This document shows, one piece after another, positions 44,812 to 52,330 of a DNA stretch of 64,000 nt; the first letter of the stretch is position 1, and each line of letters opens with the position of its first letter. The position numbers and the translations under genes were made by a program. The notes below the pieces were generated by a model, which saw nothing but the letters and a program-made list of their open reading frames with translations, did not search any database and had not been told where the DNA came from. Origin of the DNA: JASBRS01 sp964496495 (GTDB taxonomy: Bacteria; Deinococcota; Deinococci; Deinococcales; Trueperaceae); the NCBI GenBank assembly GCA_964496495.1, contig CAZBZU010000011.1, positions 1-64,000 on the forward strand. The letters run 5' to 3'.

Positions 44812-45588
44812 TCACCCCGCGATCAGCTCGAGCACCCTCGGCAGCAGCGTGCGGCTGGTGCTCACGGCCTCGCCGCCATGCACCGTCTCGTTGCCCGACC
44901 AGTCGCCGAAGTAGCCTCCCGCCTCGGGCAGGATGACGCCGAAGGGACCGCAGTCCCAGGCGTTCATGATGGGATCGAGCATCAGCTCCAGCCGGCCGCT
45001 GGCGACCAGCGCATGCCCGTAGGCGTCGCCCCAGCCCACCCGCATGTAGCAGGCCTGCTGGAGCCGGCGCCAGGCGTCACCGCGGCCGTGCCTCTCGAAG
45101 CTGCCGGGGTCGGTACAGGACACGAAGGCGCGCGCCAGGTCGGGCGTGTCCGCCACCGAGACGCGCCGGCCGTCCAGGTAGGCGCCCCGGCCGCGCGCGG
45201 CGTAGATCATCTCGCCCAGGGCCGGGAAGTAGGCCACGCCGACGGTGACGACGTCGTGTTCCTCCAGCGCCAGCAGCACCGCGTAGAGCGGCACGCCGCG
45301 CACGAAGCTCTTGGTACCGTCGATGGGGTCGACCAGCCAGCGTCGTCCGCTTCGCCCCGCCTCGCCGCCGTACTCCTCGCCCACGATCCCGTCGCCCGGG
45401 AAGGCGGCCGCGAGCCGGTCGCGGATCAGGGCCTCGGCCTCCCGGTCGGCGACCGTCACGGGGGTGTCGTCGGGCTTGAGCTCGGGGCGCACGCCGGCCT
45501 GGAAGTAGCCGAGCGTCAACCTCCCGGCCTCGAACGCGATGGCCTGAGCAGCGTCCAGGGCGGCATCGAGCGGATCGGATCTGGCCAC
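44812..45588 (-). CDS. Inositol-monophosphatase-family phosphatase (HisN-like)
   Basis: The 258-aa Mg-dependent phosphatase has EEYG, WLVDPIDGTKSFVRG near residue 84 and a late NAWDCGP. The F-V-R-G after DPIDGTK and the length fit histidinol-phosphatases of the HisN type, which would complement hisD at 28.8 kb; inositol phosphatase activity is the alternative. GGAGGTGA lies 3 nt before the GTG. Confidence 0.85.
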   Translation of the reverse strand: MARSDPLDAALDAAQAIAFEAGRLTLGYFQAGVRPELKPDDTPVTVADREAEALIRDRLAAAFPGDGIVGEEYGGEAGRSGRRWLVDPIDGTKSFVRGVPLYAVLLALEEHDVVTVGVAYFPALGEMIYAARGRGAYLDGRRVSVADTPDLARAFVSCTDPGSFERHGRGDAWRRLQQACYMRVGWGDAYGHALVASGRLELMLDPIMNAWDCGPFGVILPEAGGYFGDWSGNETVHGGEAVSTSRTLLPRVLELIAG

Positions 45589-45666
45589 GCCTCACCTCCG
45601 GCGGGAGGCGCCGACCCACCACCGCCCGGCCCCTGCCGGCGGCCGGAAATGCGCCTCCCACGCGAA

Positions 45667-45675
45667 TGCTACGAT
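45667..45675 (+). promoter_or_regulatory. Extended -10 of dgt
   Basis: TGCTACGAT ends 9 nt before the ATG at 45685. Confidence 0.6.
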
Positions 45676-45684
45676 ACCCGCAGC

Positions 45685-46833
45685 ATGCTCTTCGAACGGG
45701 CCGCGCTGGAGCAGCGCGAACGCCGGACCCTCGCCCCGTACGCCTGCCTCGCGGCCGACTCGCGCGGACGGCTTCACCCGGAGGCCGAGAGCCGCTACCG
45801 CACCGCCTTCCAGAAGGACCGCGATCGTGTGGTGCACACCAGCGCCTTCCGTCGGCTGGAGTACAAGACGCAGGTGTTCATCAACACCCAGGGAGACTAC
45901 TACCGCACCCGCCTCACCCACACCCTGGAGGTGGTGCAGGTCGGCAAGAGCGTCGCTCGCGCGCTGGGGCTCAACGAGGACCTCACCGAGACCATCGCGC
46001 TGGCGCACGACCTCGGGCACCCACCCTTCGGGCACGCCGGCGAGCGCGCGCTGGACCGTCTCGCCGGCGGCATCGGCGGCTTCGATCACAACCGCCAGAG
46101 CCTGCGCATCGTCACCGAGCTCGAGCATCGCTACCCGGACTTCCCCGGGCTCAACCTCACCTGGGAGGCGCTCGAGGGCATCATGAAGCACGAGACCGAG
46201 TACGACGTTCCCGATGCCGGCTGGGAGCCCGACAGCCAGCCCTCGCTGGAGGCCCAGGTGGTCAACGTCGCCGACGAGCTCGCCTACAACGCGCACGATC
46301 TCGATGACGGCCTGCGCTCCGGGCACCTCTCCCCCATGGACATCGGCGAGGTGGGCATCATCGGGGAGCTGATGCAGCGGCTGCAGCTCGACCCCATGCG
46401 GTTCGACAGCGGCCAGCGCTACTACCTGGTGCGCGAGCTGCTGGGCGACGTCATCACCGATGCCGCCGAGCACACCGACCAGGTGCTGCGCGAGGCCGGC
46501 GTGGAGAGCGTGGCCGACGTGCGCCAGGCATCCGGCAAGCTGGTCGCCAGCTCGCCCGCCATGGGCGCCAGGCTGGCCGAGCTCAAGCAGTTCCTCTTCG
46601 ATCGCTTCTACTTCCACTACCGCCAGATCCGCATGACGCACAAGGCCGACACCATCCTCGAGCGCATCTTCCGCGCCTACCAGGCGACGCCGGACATGCT
46701 CCCCTTCGAGGTGCAGGCCCAGGCGCGGGGGCTGGGGCTCGAGCAGGCCATCACCGACTACATCGCCGGCATGACCGACCGCTTCGCCGGCGAGGAGTAT
46801 CGGCGCCTGTTCGACCCCGACGTGCTGACCTGA
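45685..46833 (+). CDS. dgt: dGTP triphosphohydrolase family protein
   Basis: The 382-aa HD-domain enzyme hydrolyses dNTPs to nucleosides and triphosphate. It has FRRLEYKTQVF, the first metal His in RLTHTLEV, the HD pair in LAHDLGHPPFGHAGE and the late Asp in VADELAYNAHDLDD. It follows the deoxyguanosinetriphosphatase-like form found in Thermus and Deinococcus, where substrate range is broad. It helps limit the nucleotide pool. Confidence 0.93.
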   Translation: MLFERAALEQRERRTLAPYACLAADSRGRLHPEAESRYRTAFQKDRDRVVHTSAFRRLEYKTQVFINTQGDYYRTRLTHTLEVVQVGKSVARALGLNEDLTETIALAHDLGHPPFGHAGERALDRLAGGIGGFDHNRQSLRIVTELEHRYPDFPGLNLTWEALEGIMKHETEYDVPDAGWEPDSQPSLEAQVVNVADELAYNAHDLDDGLRSGHLSPMDIGEVGIIGELMQRLQLDPMRFDSGQRYYLVRELLGDVITDAAEHTDQVLREAGVESVADVRQASGKLVASSPAMGARLAELKQFLFDRFYFHYRQIRMTHKADTILERIFRAYQATPDMLPFEVQAQARGLGLEQAITDYIAGMTDRFAGEEYRRLFDPDVLT

Positions 46834-46879
46834 GCTCCCGCCGCAGCGGGCGGCCGGCGCGCGAGGCGAGCGGAGCCCG

Positions 46880-47941
46880 CTACTGGGTGGCCCTGGCCAC
46901 CGCGGTCAGGCTGCCGTCGTCAGGATTGCGGATCCAAGCGACCTGGAAGCCGCCATGCAGCACGTGGACGATCACCCAGGGACTGGTGATCGCCTGGGTG
47001 GTGACGGCACCGGTGCTGGGGCTGGTCTTGACCAGGTCCAGATACAGCTCGCCGTTCTCCACGCTCACCCCGCGCACGTCCAGGCCGTAGCCGCCGGTCG
47101 CCTTCTTGCCGTCGAAGATGGCGACCACGGTCTCCCGCGAGAAGTCGAGCTTGGGCACGGCCGGAACCTGGAGCTGGCTGCCGTAGGCCTGGTACCACAG
47201 GTTGCTCAGCTGGCCCTGGCTGGTGACCAGCACGTAGGCGGGCTTGTCGAAGCCGACCGCGTGCTGACCCTTGGCCAGCACCTCCCAGGGAACCTGCTGG
47301 CTCGAGCCGCCGGCGGCCGCGCGGCTCGTCGGAAGCGTCCGCTGCACGTAGAGGCCGGTGTGAAGGTACTCGCTGGTGCCGTTGACGGCGTGGGTCGGCA
47401 GCGAGGACGCCGGCAGGGCGGCCACCACGAACGGCTTGCCCGACTGTGCCAGGCCGCTCGCGATGGCGTCCGCCTCGCGATCGGTCAGCTGGCCGAGGCC
47501 GCGCAGGCCGTTGAGCCGCGGCCGCGGCACCACCCGTTGCGTGGTCCCGGGCGTGCCGCTGTCGATGAGCGTGAAGTAGTCTCCCCCATCGAAGTACACG
47601 ACCTGCTCGACGGGCTTCGTGACCTCGACGTGGAGGTCGGTCGTGAGCGGGATGCGCGACACCGTCACGGGTGCGGTGCCGGGCTTGGGCAGGCTCGCGC
47701 GGAGGTACGGCTGACCGTCGGCCAGGAGCGCGTCCTGGACGGCGAAGGGATCGGCCTTGGTGCCCTGCGTCAGCGTCACGCCCTTGCCGCCCATGCGGAT
47801 GGTCCCGGGCGACCCGTACAGGTAGCTGAGGCGGGCGTTCACGGCGCCGTAGAGGTAGACGTCGTGAAGCTTCGGCCCGCTCTGCGGCACACAGCCAGCG
47901 AACAGGACGAGGACGGCCAGGGCCGGCAGGGCGAAACGCAT
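46880..47941 (-). CDS. PrcB-domain lipoprotein
   Basis: The 353-aa protein has a lipobox LFAGC ending at Cys17 and so should be membrane-anchored by lipid. The C-terminal part (about 270-335: ETVVAIFDGKKATGGYG, VQITSPW-like) matches the PrcB C-terminal domain, known from a Treponema protease complex and common in Deinococcus proteins. The middle part is unassigned. The ATG at 47941 is chosen for AGGAGG 5 nt upstream and the signal peptide. It is divergent from the exported flavoprotein-like gene, 100 bp away. Confidence 0.75.
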   Translation of the reverse strand: MRFALPALAVLVLFAGCVPQSGPKLHDVYLYGAVNARLSYLYGSPGTIRMGGKGVTLTQGTKADPFAVQDALLADGQPYLRASLPKPGTAPVTVSRIPLTTDLHVEVTKPVEQVVYFDGGDYFTLIDSGTPGTTQRVVPRPRLNGLRGLGQLTDREADAIASGLAQSGKPFVVAALPASSLPTHAVNGTSEYLHTGLYVQRTLPTSRAAAGGSSQQVPWEVLAKGQHAVGFDKPAYVLVTSQGQLSNLWYQAYGSQLQVPAVPKLDFSRETVVAIFDGKKATGGYGLDVRGVSVENGELYLDLVKTSPSTGAVTTQAITSPWVIVHVLHGGFQVAWIRNPDDGSLTAVARATQ

Positions 47942-47958
47942 CGGTACCTCCTGGGCGC

Positions 47959-47967
47959 ATGCTATCA
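47959..47967 (-). promoter_or_regulatory. Extended -10 of the PrcB-domain lipoprotein gene
   Basis: TGATAGCAT on the minus strand, 17 nt before the ATG; AGGAGG (47947-47952) lies between, so the leader is very short but has a Shine-Dalgarno. Confidence 0.6.
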
Positions 47968-48026
47968 CTGCGCGCCTGAGAAGCCGCTGAGGGACGCGCG
48001 GCGGGCAGGGCAACCCGGGAGGCGCC

Positions 48027-48035
48027 TGCTATGCT
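48027..48035 (+). promoter_or_regulatory. Extended -10, leaderless start of the exported FAD-protein gene
   Basis: TGCTATGCT ends 6 nt before the GTG at 48042. Confidence 0.7.
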
Positions 48036-48041
48036 TCCAGG

Positions 48042-50003
48042 GTGTCGCCCCAGGGCCAGCGTTTCCCGGTCGTGTCGACCTCCGGCGGCGGCGGGGTGGT
48101 GGCCGGACGCCGCCCGCGCGGCCTGGGTCGCGACCCCAGGCGACCTCCCGGACGGCGGCGCACGCCCGCCCAGCGCCGCGGTCGGCCCCGCTGGCTGCTG
48201 GCGTTGACGCTGGCGGCCGCCGCCGCGGCTTGCGTGAGCACCGGCGCGTCGGCCCAGGCGCCATCCCAGCCGAGCGCCGCGAGCGCGCCGCCGGGCGGAC
48301 GCGGGGCCGAGCTGGCGGACGTGCTGGTGATCGGCAGCCAGCCCGAGGCGATCTCGGCGGCGGTGGCCGCCAGCGAGCAGGGGGCGCGCACCGTACTGCT
48401 CACGACCGCCCCTCGCCTGGGCGGCCTCTTCGTGCTCGGAGAGCTCAACGTCCTGGATCTGCGGACGCGGCCGGAGCTCTACCAGCGCGGCCTGTTCCTG
48501 CGCTGGTGGCAGCGGGTGGGCAGGCGGCCCGCCTTCGATGTCGACGCCGCCGAGCGCGCCTTCGTCGCGATGCTGTCGGAGGCGGGCGTGCAGGTGATCG
48601 AGGACGGCGCGTCCCCCGTCCCGCTGCTGGACCAGGACGGCCGGCTGCTGGGCGCCCGCGCCGGCGACCGCACCATCCTGGCGAAGCAGGTGATCGACGG
48701 CGAGCGCGACGCCCGCTTCGCCGACGCGGCGGGGGCGCCCTTCACCATCGGCTGGCGCTCGCTCGGCGTCCAGCAGCACATGGCGTCCACCCTGGTCTTC
48801 GCCCTGAAGGGCGTGGACTGGGCGCGCTTGACCGCGGCGGTCAAGGCGCGCGGCGACAGCTACGCCCACGTGCGCGACAACGTGGTCTGGGGCCCCTTCG
48901 GCGGCTACCCCGCCGGCTACGACCCGACCAGCCCCAGCCTCCGGCTGCGTGGCCTCAACCTGGGCCGCGAGTCGGACGGCACCGTGCTCGTGAACGCCCT
49001 GCTCATCTACGGGGTGGACCCGCTGAACGCCGCCAGCCTGGCGCGCGGCAGGGCCCGCGCGGCGGCGGAGTTGCCGGCGGTGGTGAGCTACCTGGACGCC
49101 GGCATCCCGGGCTTGGAGCACGCCACCCTGGCCGGCGCGGCTCCGCGCCTCTACGTGCGCGAGACGCGGCATCTGAAGGCGCAGTGCGTGCTGCACGCCA
49201 ACGACGTGCTCGACAACAAGGTGACGCCGTGGGACGTGGCGGCGGGCGGCTACCCGCTCGACGTCCAGAGCCTCACGCCTCACGACGCCGGCTTCGTCTA
49301 TGGCGTCCCCGACATCTACGGCGCGCGCCTGTGCATGGCGGTGGCGCCTCGGCCCGCGCCGCTGTGGGTGGTGGGCATCGCCGCCGGCTTCGATCCCATC
49401 GCCTTCGCGAGCGCGCGGGTGGTGCCCTTCGGCATGGCGTTCGCCGAGGCCGTCGGGGTGGCCGCGGCCAGGGCGGCACGTCTGGGCCTCGACCCGTCCG
49501 CCGTGGCCGGAGATCCGTACCAGGTGGCGGCGGTGCGGGCGACCCTGAAGGCGCGCGGCGCCTTCCTGCCGCCAGACGCCAACCTGCCGCCGGTCGGGCC
49601 CGTCGCAAGCCCCTACTTCCAGGACTTCCGGCTCCTCCTCTCCCGCGGGCTGGCCGTCGGCGGCTACGACAACGACCCACGCCTGGAGGAACCGATGACC
49701 CAGCGCGGCTTCCTCTACCTGCTCAGCAACGTCGCCACGCGCTTCTTCGGCAACAGCGACGCCGGCATCTCGCTGCTCGCACGCTACGGCACCAGCTCGC
49801 AGCGCCTCGCGCCGGAGGCCGCGCTCGGCCTGGCCTACGACGCGGCCTGCCTGGTGGGTGCCTGCCCCGCGGAGCCGACCTGGAACGCGCTTCAGGCCGC
49901 CGGGGTGGCGCCTGCCGGCTTCGCGCCCGACGGTCCTCTCGATCGCGGCCAGGCCTATGCCTTGGCTGCGGGCGTGGCGCGTCTCGCCCAACCCGCCCCC
50001 TGA
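48042..50003 (+). CDS. Exported FAD-dependent-oxidoreductase-like protein
   Basis: The 653-aa protein has a long basic N-terminal region and a hydrophobic segment with a signal-like end at about 50-72 (LLALTLAAAAAACVSTGASA), so it is probably exported or anchored. A FAD_oxidored-type fold starts near residue 91 (DVLVIGSQPEAISAAVAAS) and GGLFVLGELN follows. The usual GxGxxG reads GSQPEA, and the later DATGDGDLA-like motif is also altered. The C-terminal 120 residues are helical and may be an added binding domain. FAD binding is uncertain. Confidence 0.7.
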   Translation: MSPQGQRFPVVSTSGGGGVVAGRRPRGLGRDPRRPPGRRRTPAQRRGRPRWLLALTLAAAAAACVSTGASAQAPSQPSAASAPPGGRGAELADVLVIGSQPEAISAAVAASEQGARTVLLTTAPRLGGLFVLGELNVLDLRTRPELYQRGLFLRWWQRVGRRPAFDVDAAERAFVAMLSEAGVQVIEDGASPVPLLDQDGRLLGARAGDRTILAKQVIDGERDARFADAAGAPFTIGWRSLGVQQHMASTLVFALKGVDWARLTAAVKARGDSYAHVRDNVVWGPFGGYPAGYDPTSPSLRLRGLNLGRESDGTVLVNALLIYGVDPLNAASLARGRARAAAELPAVVSYLDAGIPGLEHATLAGAAPRLYVRETRHLKAQCVLHANDVLDNKVTPWDVAAGGYPLDVQSLTPHDAGFVYGVPDIYGARLCMAVAPRPAPLWVVGIAAGFDPIAFASARVVPFGMAFAEAVGVAAARAARLGLDPSAVAGDPYQVAAVRATLKARGAFLPPDANLPPVGPVASPYFQDFRLLLSRGLAVGGYDNDPRLEEPMTQRGFLYLLSNVATRFFGNSDAGISLLARYGTSSQRLAPEAALGLAYDAACLVGACPAEPTWNALQAAGVAPAGFAPDGPLDRGQAYALAAGVARLAQPAP

Positions 50004-50041
50004 CCGCGCCGCTCGGCCCCCCGCCCGCCGCCCGCGGGCTC

Positions 50042-51325
50042 TCAGGTGCCTCCGGCGGCCTGCTCCTGCAGGAGCGCGTCGATGAACTGGCGGGCGGTGC
50101 GGCCGGAGTAGCCGTTGCCCCAATCGGCGAAGCGCACCGCACGCTGCCGTAGGTCGGGCAGCTGGAGCCCGGCGCTGCCGGCGAGAGCCTCGACGATCTC
50201 CAGGTAGTCGCGCTGACCGGCAGCGGGGAAGGTGATGGTGAGGCCGAACCGGTCGGCCAGGGCCAGCCGCTCGTTGTGCGTGTCCCAGGCGTGCACGTCG
50301 TCGTCCTCGCCGGGCTCGGGCCGCTCGCCGAAGCGCTCGCGCAACAGGTGCCGGCGGTTGCTGGTGGCGTACAGGACCACGTTCGCGGGTCGGGCGGTGA
50401 GGCTGCCCTCCAGCAGCGTCTTGAGCGGATGGTAGCGGCGGTCTCCGTGCTCGAAGCTGAGGTCGTCGACGTAGAGCACGAAGCGCTGTGGCAGCCGGCG
50501 CAGTGCCTCCACGACCTCCGGCAGTCGGTCCAGCGCCTCGCCGGGCAGCTCCACCAGGCGCAGGCCGCGCTCGGCGTAGCGTCGCACCAGGCCGCGCACC
50601 GCCGTGGACTTGCCGCTGCCGCGAGGACCGTACAGCAGCGCGTTGTGTGTCGGAGCGCCGGCGAGCAGCGCCTCGGTGTTGCGGTGGAGTCGGGCCAGCT
50701 GGTCGTCGACGCCGACGAGCGTCTCGCCCTCGCCCGAGGCCGGGTGGGCGATCCCGCGGAGCTCGCCGCCTTCCCAACGCAGCGCCGCGAAGCGCGCTGC
50801 CGCGCCCGCTCCCTCGCGCCGGAAACGGTCCACCAGGCGCGCCGTCAGCGCGTCGACGTCGTCGCGGCAGAGGGCCGACGCGAGCTCGGCGACCGCCGCT
50901 TCCCAACCGCCCGCCAGCGAGGCGTCGGTGCCCGCCAGGTCGCCCAGCAGCGGCAGCTCCAGCCCGCTGGCGCAGCTCGCCTCACCGTGCCAGTCGCGGC
51001 GCGCGGCGGCCGCCACGAGGGCGATGTCGGCGGCGGCCGCGGCGACCAGGCCAGCGGGCGGCGCCTGGCGCCGGGCCAGGCGGTTGTCCTCCTCAAGCAG
51101 CCCGGCGGCCAACCCGGCCGCGACGTCGGCCCGCTCCTCGGCCAGCAGCGCCCGCACCACGGCCGCGTAGCTCGCCTCGACGCGCGCCGCGGCCGCCGGG
51201 GGGCCGGCCTCCCGCCCGTCGCCGGCGCCTGCGGAGCCGGCCTCCCGAAGATCGGCGTCCAACGCGGCCAGCGCCGGCCACAGGGGCCGGCGCTCGAGGC
51301 GGTCGAACACTGTCAGCGACCTCAT
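50042..51325 (-). CDS. DUF815-type AAA ATPase
   Basis: The 427-aa protein is an AAA-like ATPase of the DUF815 family with Walker A YGPRGSGKST near residue 232, Walker B VLYVDDLSFE and the sensor motif VVLYATSNRRHLL. The first 200 residues are alpha-helical and Ala-rich. There is no known role. Its ATG overlaps the stop of the upstream patatin gene (ATGA), so the two proteins are probably made together. Confidence 0.85.
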   Translation of the reverse strand: MRSLTVFDRLERRPLWPALAALDADLREAGSAGAGDGREAGPPAAAARVEASYAAVVRALLAEERADVAAGLAAGLLEEDNRLARRQAPPAGLVAAAAADIALVAAAARRDWHGEASCASGLELPLLGDLAGTDASLAGGWEAAVAELASALCRDDVDALTARLVDRFRREGAGAAARFAALRWEGGELRGIAHPASGEGETLVGVDDQLARLHRNTEALLAGAPTHNALLYGPRGSGKSTAVRGLVRRYAERGLRLVELPGEALDRLPEVVEALRRLPQRFVLYVDDLSFEHGDRRYHPLKTLLEGSLTARPANVVLYATSNRRHLLRERFGERPEPGEDDDVHAWDTHNERLALADRFGLTITFPAAGQRDYLEIVEALAGSAGLQLPDLRQRAVRFADWGNGYSGRTARQFIDALLQEQAAGGT

Positions 51326-52224
51326 GGCGCCTCGACCCCGTGAAGCCGGGCGACCAGCTCGGGCGCCTGCGAGAGGGCGCGTCGCATCGCCCACTCGCCG
51401 GCCAGGATCGCCTGCGGCGACTTGTGGAAGTCCCACCATTGCGCCGGCGGGTCCTCGCGCACCAGAACGCCGCCGGCGGGCGCGCGCAGCGCCCGGCTGT
51501 AGGAGCGCAGAGAGACCGCGAACCCTCGCACGATCTGGCCGAAGGGCCCCTCCGGCCGGACGCGGGCGGCAAGACGCTGGAAGCGCCGGCCGGGCCGCGA
51601 AGCGTTGAAGCGACGGATCGCCCGGATCAGCCGCGAGTTGTCGACGTCGAGTCCGGCGTGGAGGCCGATCACCAGCTCGGGCCCGAGGCTCGACAGGGCG
51701 CGGAAGGGCACCGTCTCCACGAAACCGCCGTCGATCAGGACGCGGCCACTCTCCCGGACGGGCGCGAAGATGCCCGGCAAGGCACAGCTCGCTTGGACGG
51801 CCCGCGCGATCGGTCCCTGGCGGATGAGGGCCAGGCGGCCGGTGGCGAGGTCGGTGCAGGCCACCACCAGCGGGATCTCCAGGTCGGCGAAGGTGGCGCC
51901 GAAGAAGAACTTGCGGTCGAGCCAGCGTGTCAGCCTGTGACCATGGATGAGGCTGCCCCGGTGCAGCCCGAAGTCGAGCCCCTGCAGCCAGATCTCGCCC
52001 GTGTTCTGCTCCCGCACGAGCTTCTCGAGCTCCAACGCCGGCATGCCCAGGGCGTAGAGCGCTGCGATGATGGCGCCGTAGCTGGTACCGGCGAGGGCAT
52101 CCGGCGCCGTCGCCTCGGCCTCGAGCACCTTGAGCGCACCGATGTGCGCCAGGCCTCGCGCCGTGCCGCCGCCGAGCGCCACCCCAAGGCGCGGCCCGGC
52201 AGCCCGCGTGGAACCCGGTTCCAT
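51322..52224 (-). CDS. Patatin-like phospholipase
   Basis: The 300-aa serine lipase has the oxyanion-hole motif GGGTARGLAHIG near residue 18, nucleophile GTSYG near 47 and the catalytic Asp in IDGGFVETVP (DGG) near 168. It belongs to the RssA/NTE group. Ser and Asp of the dyad are both present. The ATG is 6 nt after TAGCAT. It heads an operon with the DUF815 ATPase. Confidence 0.9.
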   Translation of the reverse strand: MEPGSTRAAGPRLGVALGGGTARGLAHIGALKVLEAEATAPDALAGTSYGAIIAALYALGMPALELEKLVREQNTGEIWLQGLDFGLHRGSLIHGHRLTRWLDRKFFFGATFADLEIPLVVACTDLATGRLALIRQGPIARAVQASCALPGIFAPVRESGRVLIDGGFVETVPFRALSSLGPELVIGLHAGLDVDNSRLIRAIRRFNASRPGRRFQRLAARVRPEGPFGQIVRGFAVSLRSYSRALRAPAGGVLVREDPPAQWWDFHKSPQAILAGEWAMRRALSQAPELVARLHGVEAP

Positions 52225-52230
52225 GCCGCC

Positions 52231-52236
52231 ATGCTA
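52231..52236 (-). promoter_or_regulatory. -10, leaderless start of the patatin-DUF815 operon
   Basis: TAGCAT on the minus strand, 6 nt before the ATG at 52224. Confidence 0.65.
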
Positions 52237-52312
52237 CACCGGGCGTGCCGCCGACCCGCACCAGGACGCGCCACGAGCGGCATCCTGCGGCTCCGGGACG
52301 GGCCGCCCTCGA

Positions 52313-52321
52313 TGGTAGAGT
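52313..52321 (+). promoter_or_regulatory. Extended -10 of dnaX
   Basis: TGGTAGAGT ends 9 nt before the ATG at 52331. Confidence 0.6.
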
Positions 52322-52330
52322 GGGACGGTC

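Noticed and set aside
46920..50906. A 1,328-codon open frame on the minus strand
   Set aside because: It runs antisense to the flavoprotein-like gene and out of frame through the lipoprotein and DUF815 genes; it is Arg/Pro/Ala/Gly-rich and has no domain. Typical shadow frame in high-GC DNA.
50042..52224. Patatin plus ATPase as a clear anti-phage system
   Set aside because: No nuclease, cyclase, mobile element or defence neighbours; the genes lie among core functions. Kept as a low-certainty finding only.
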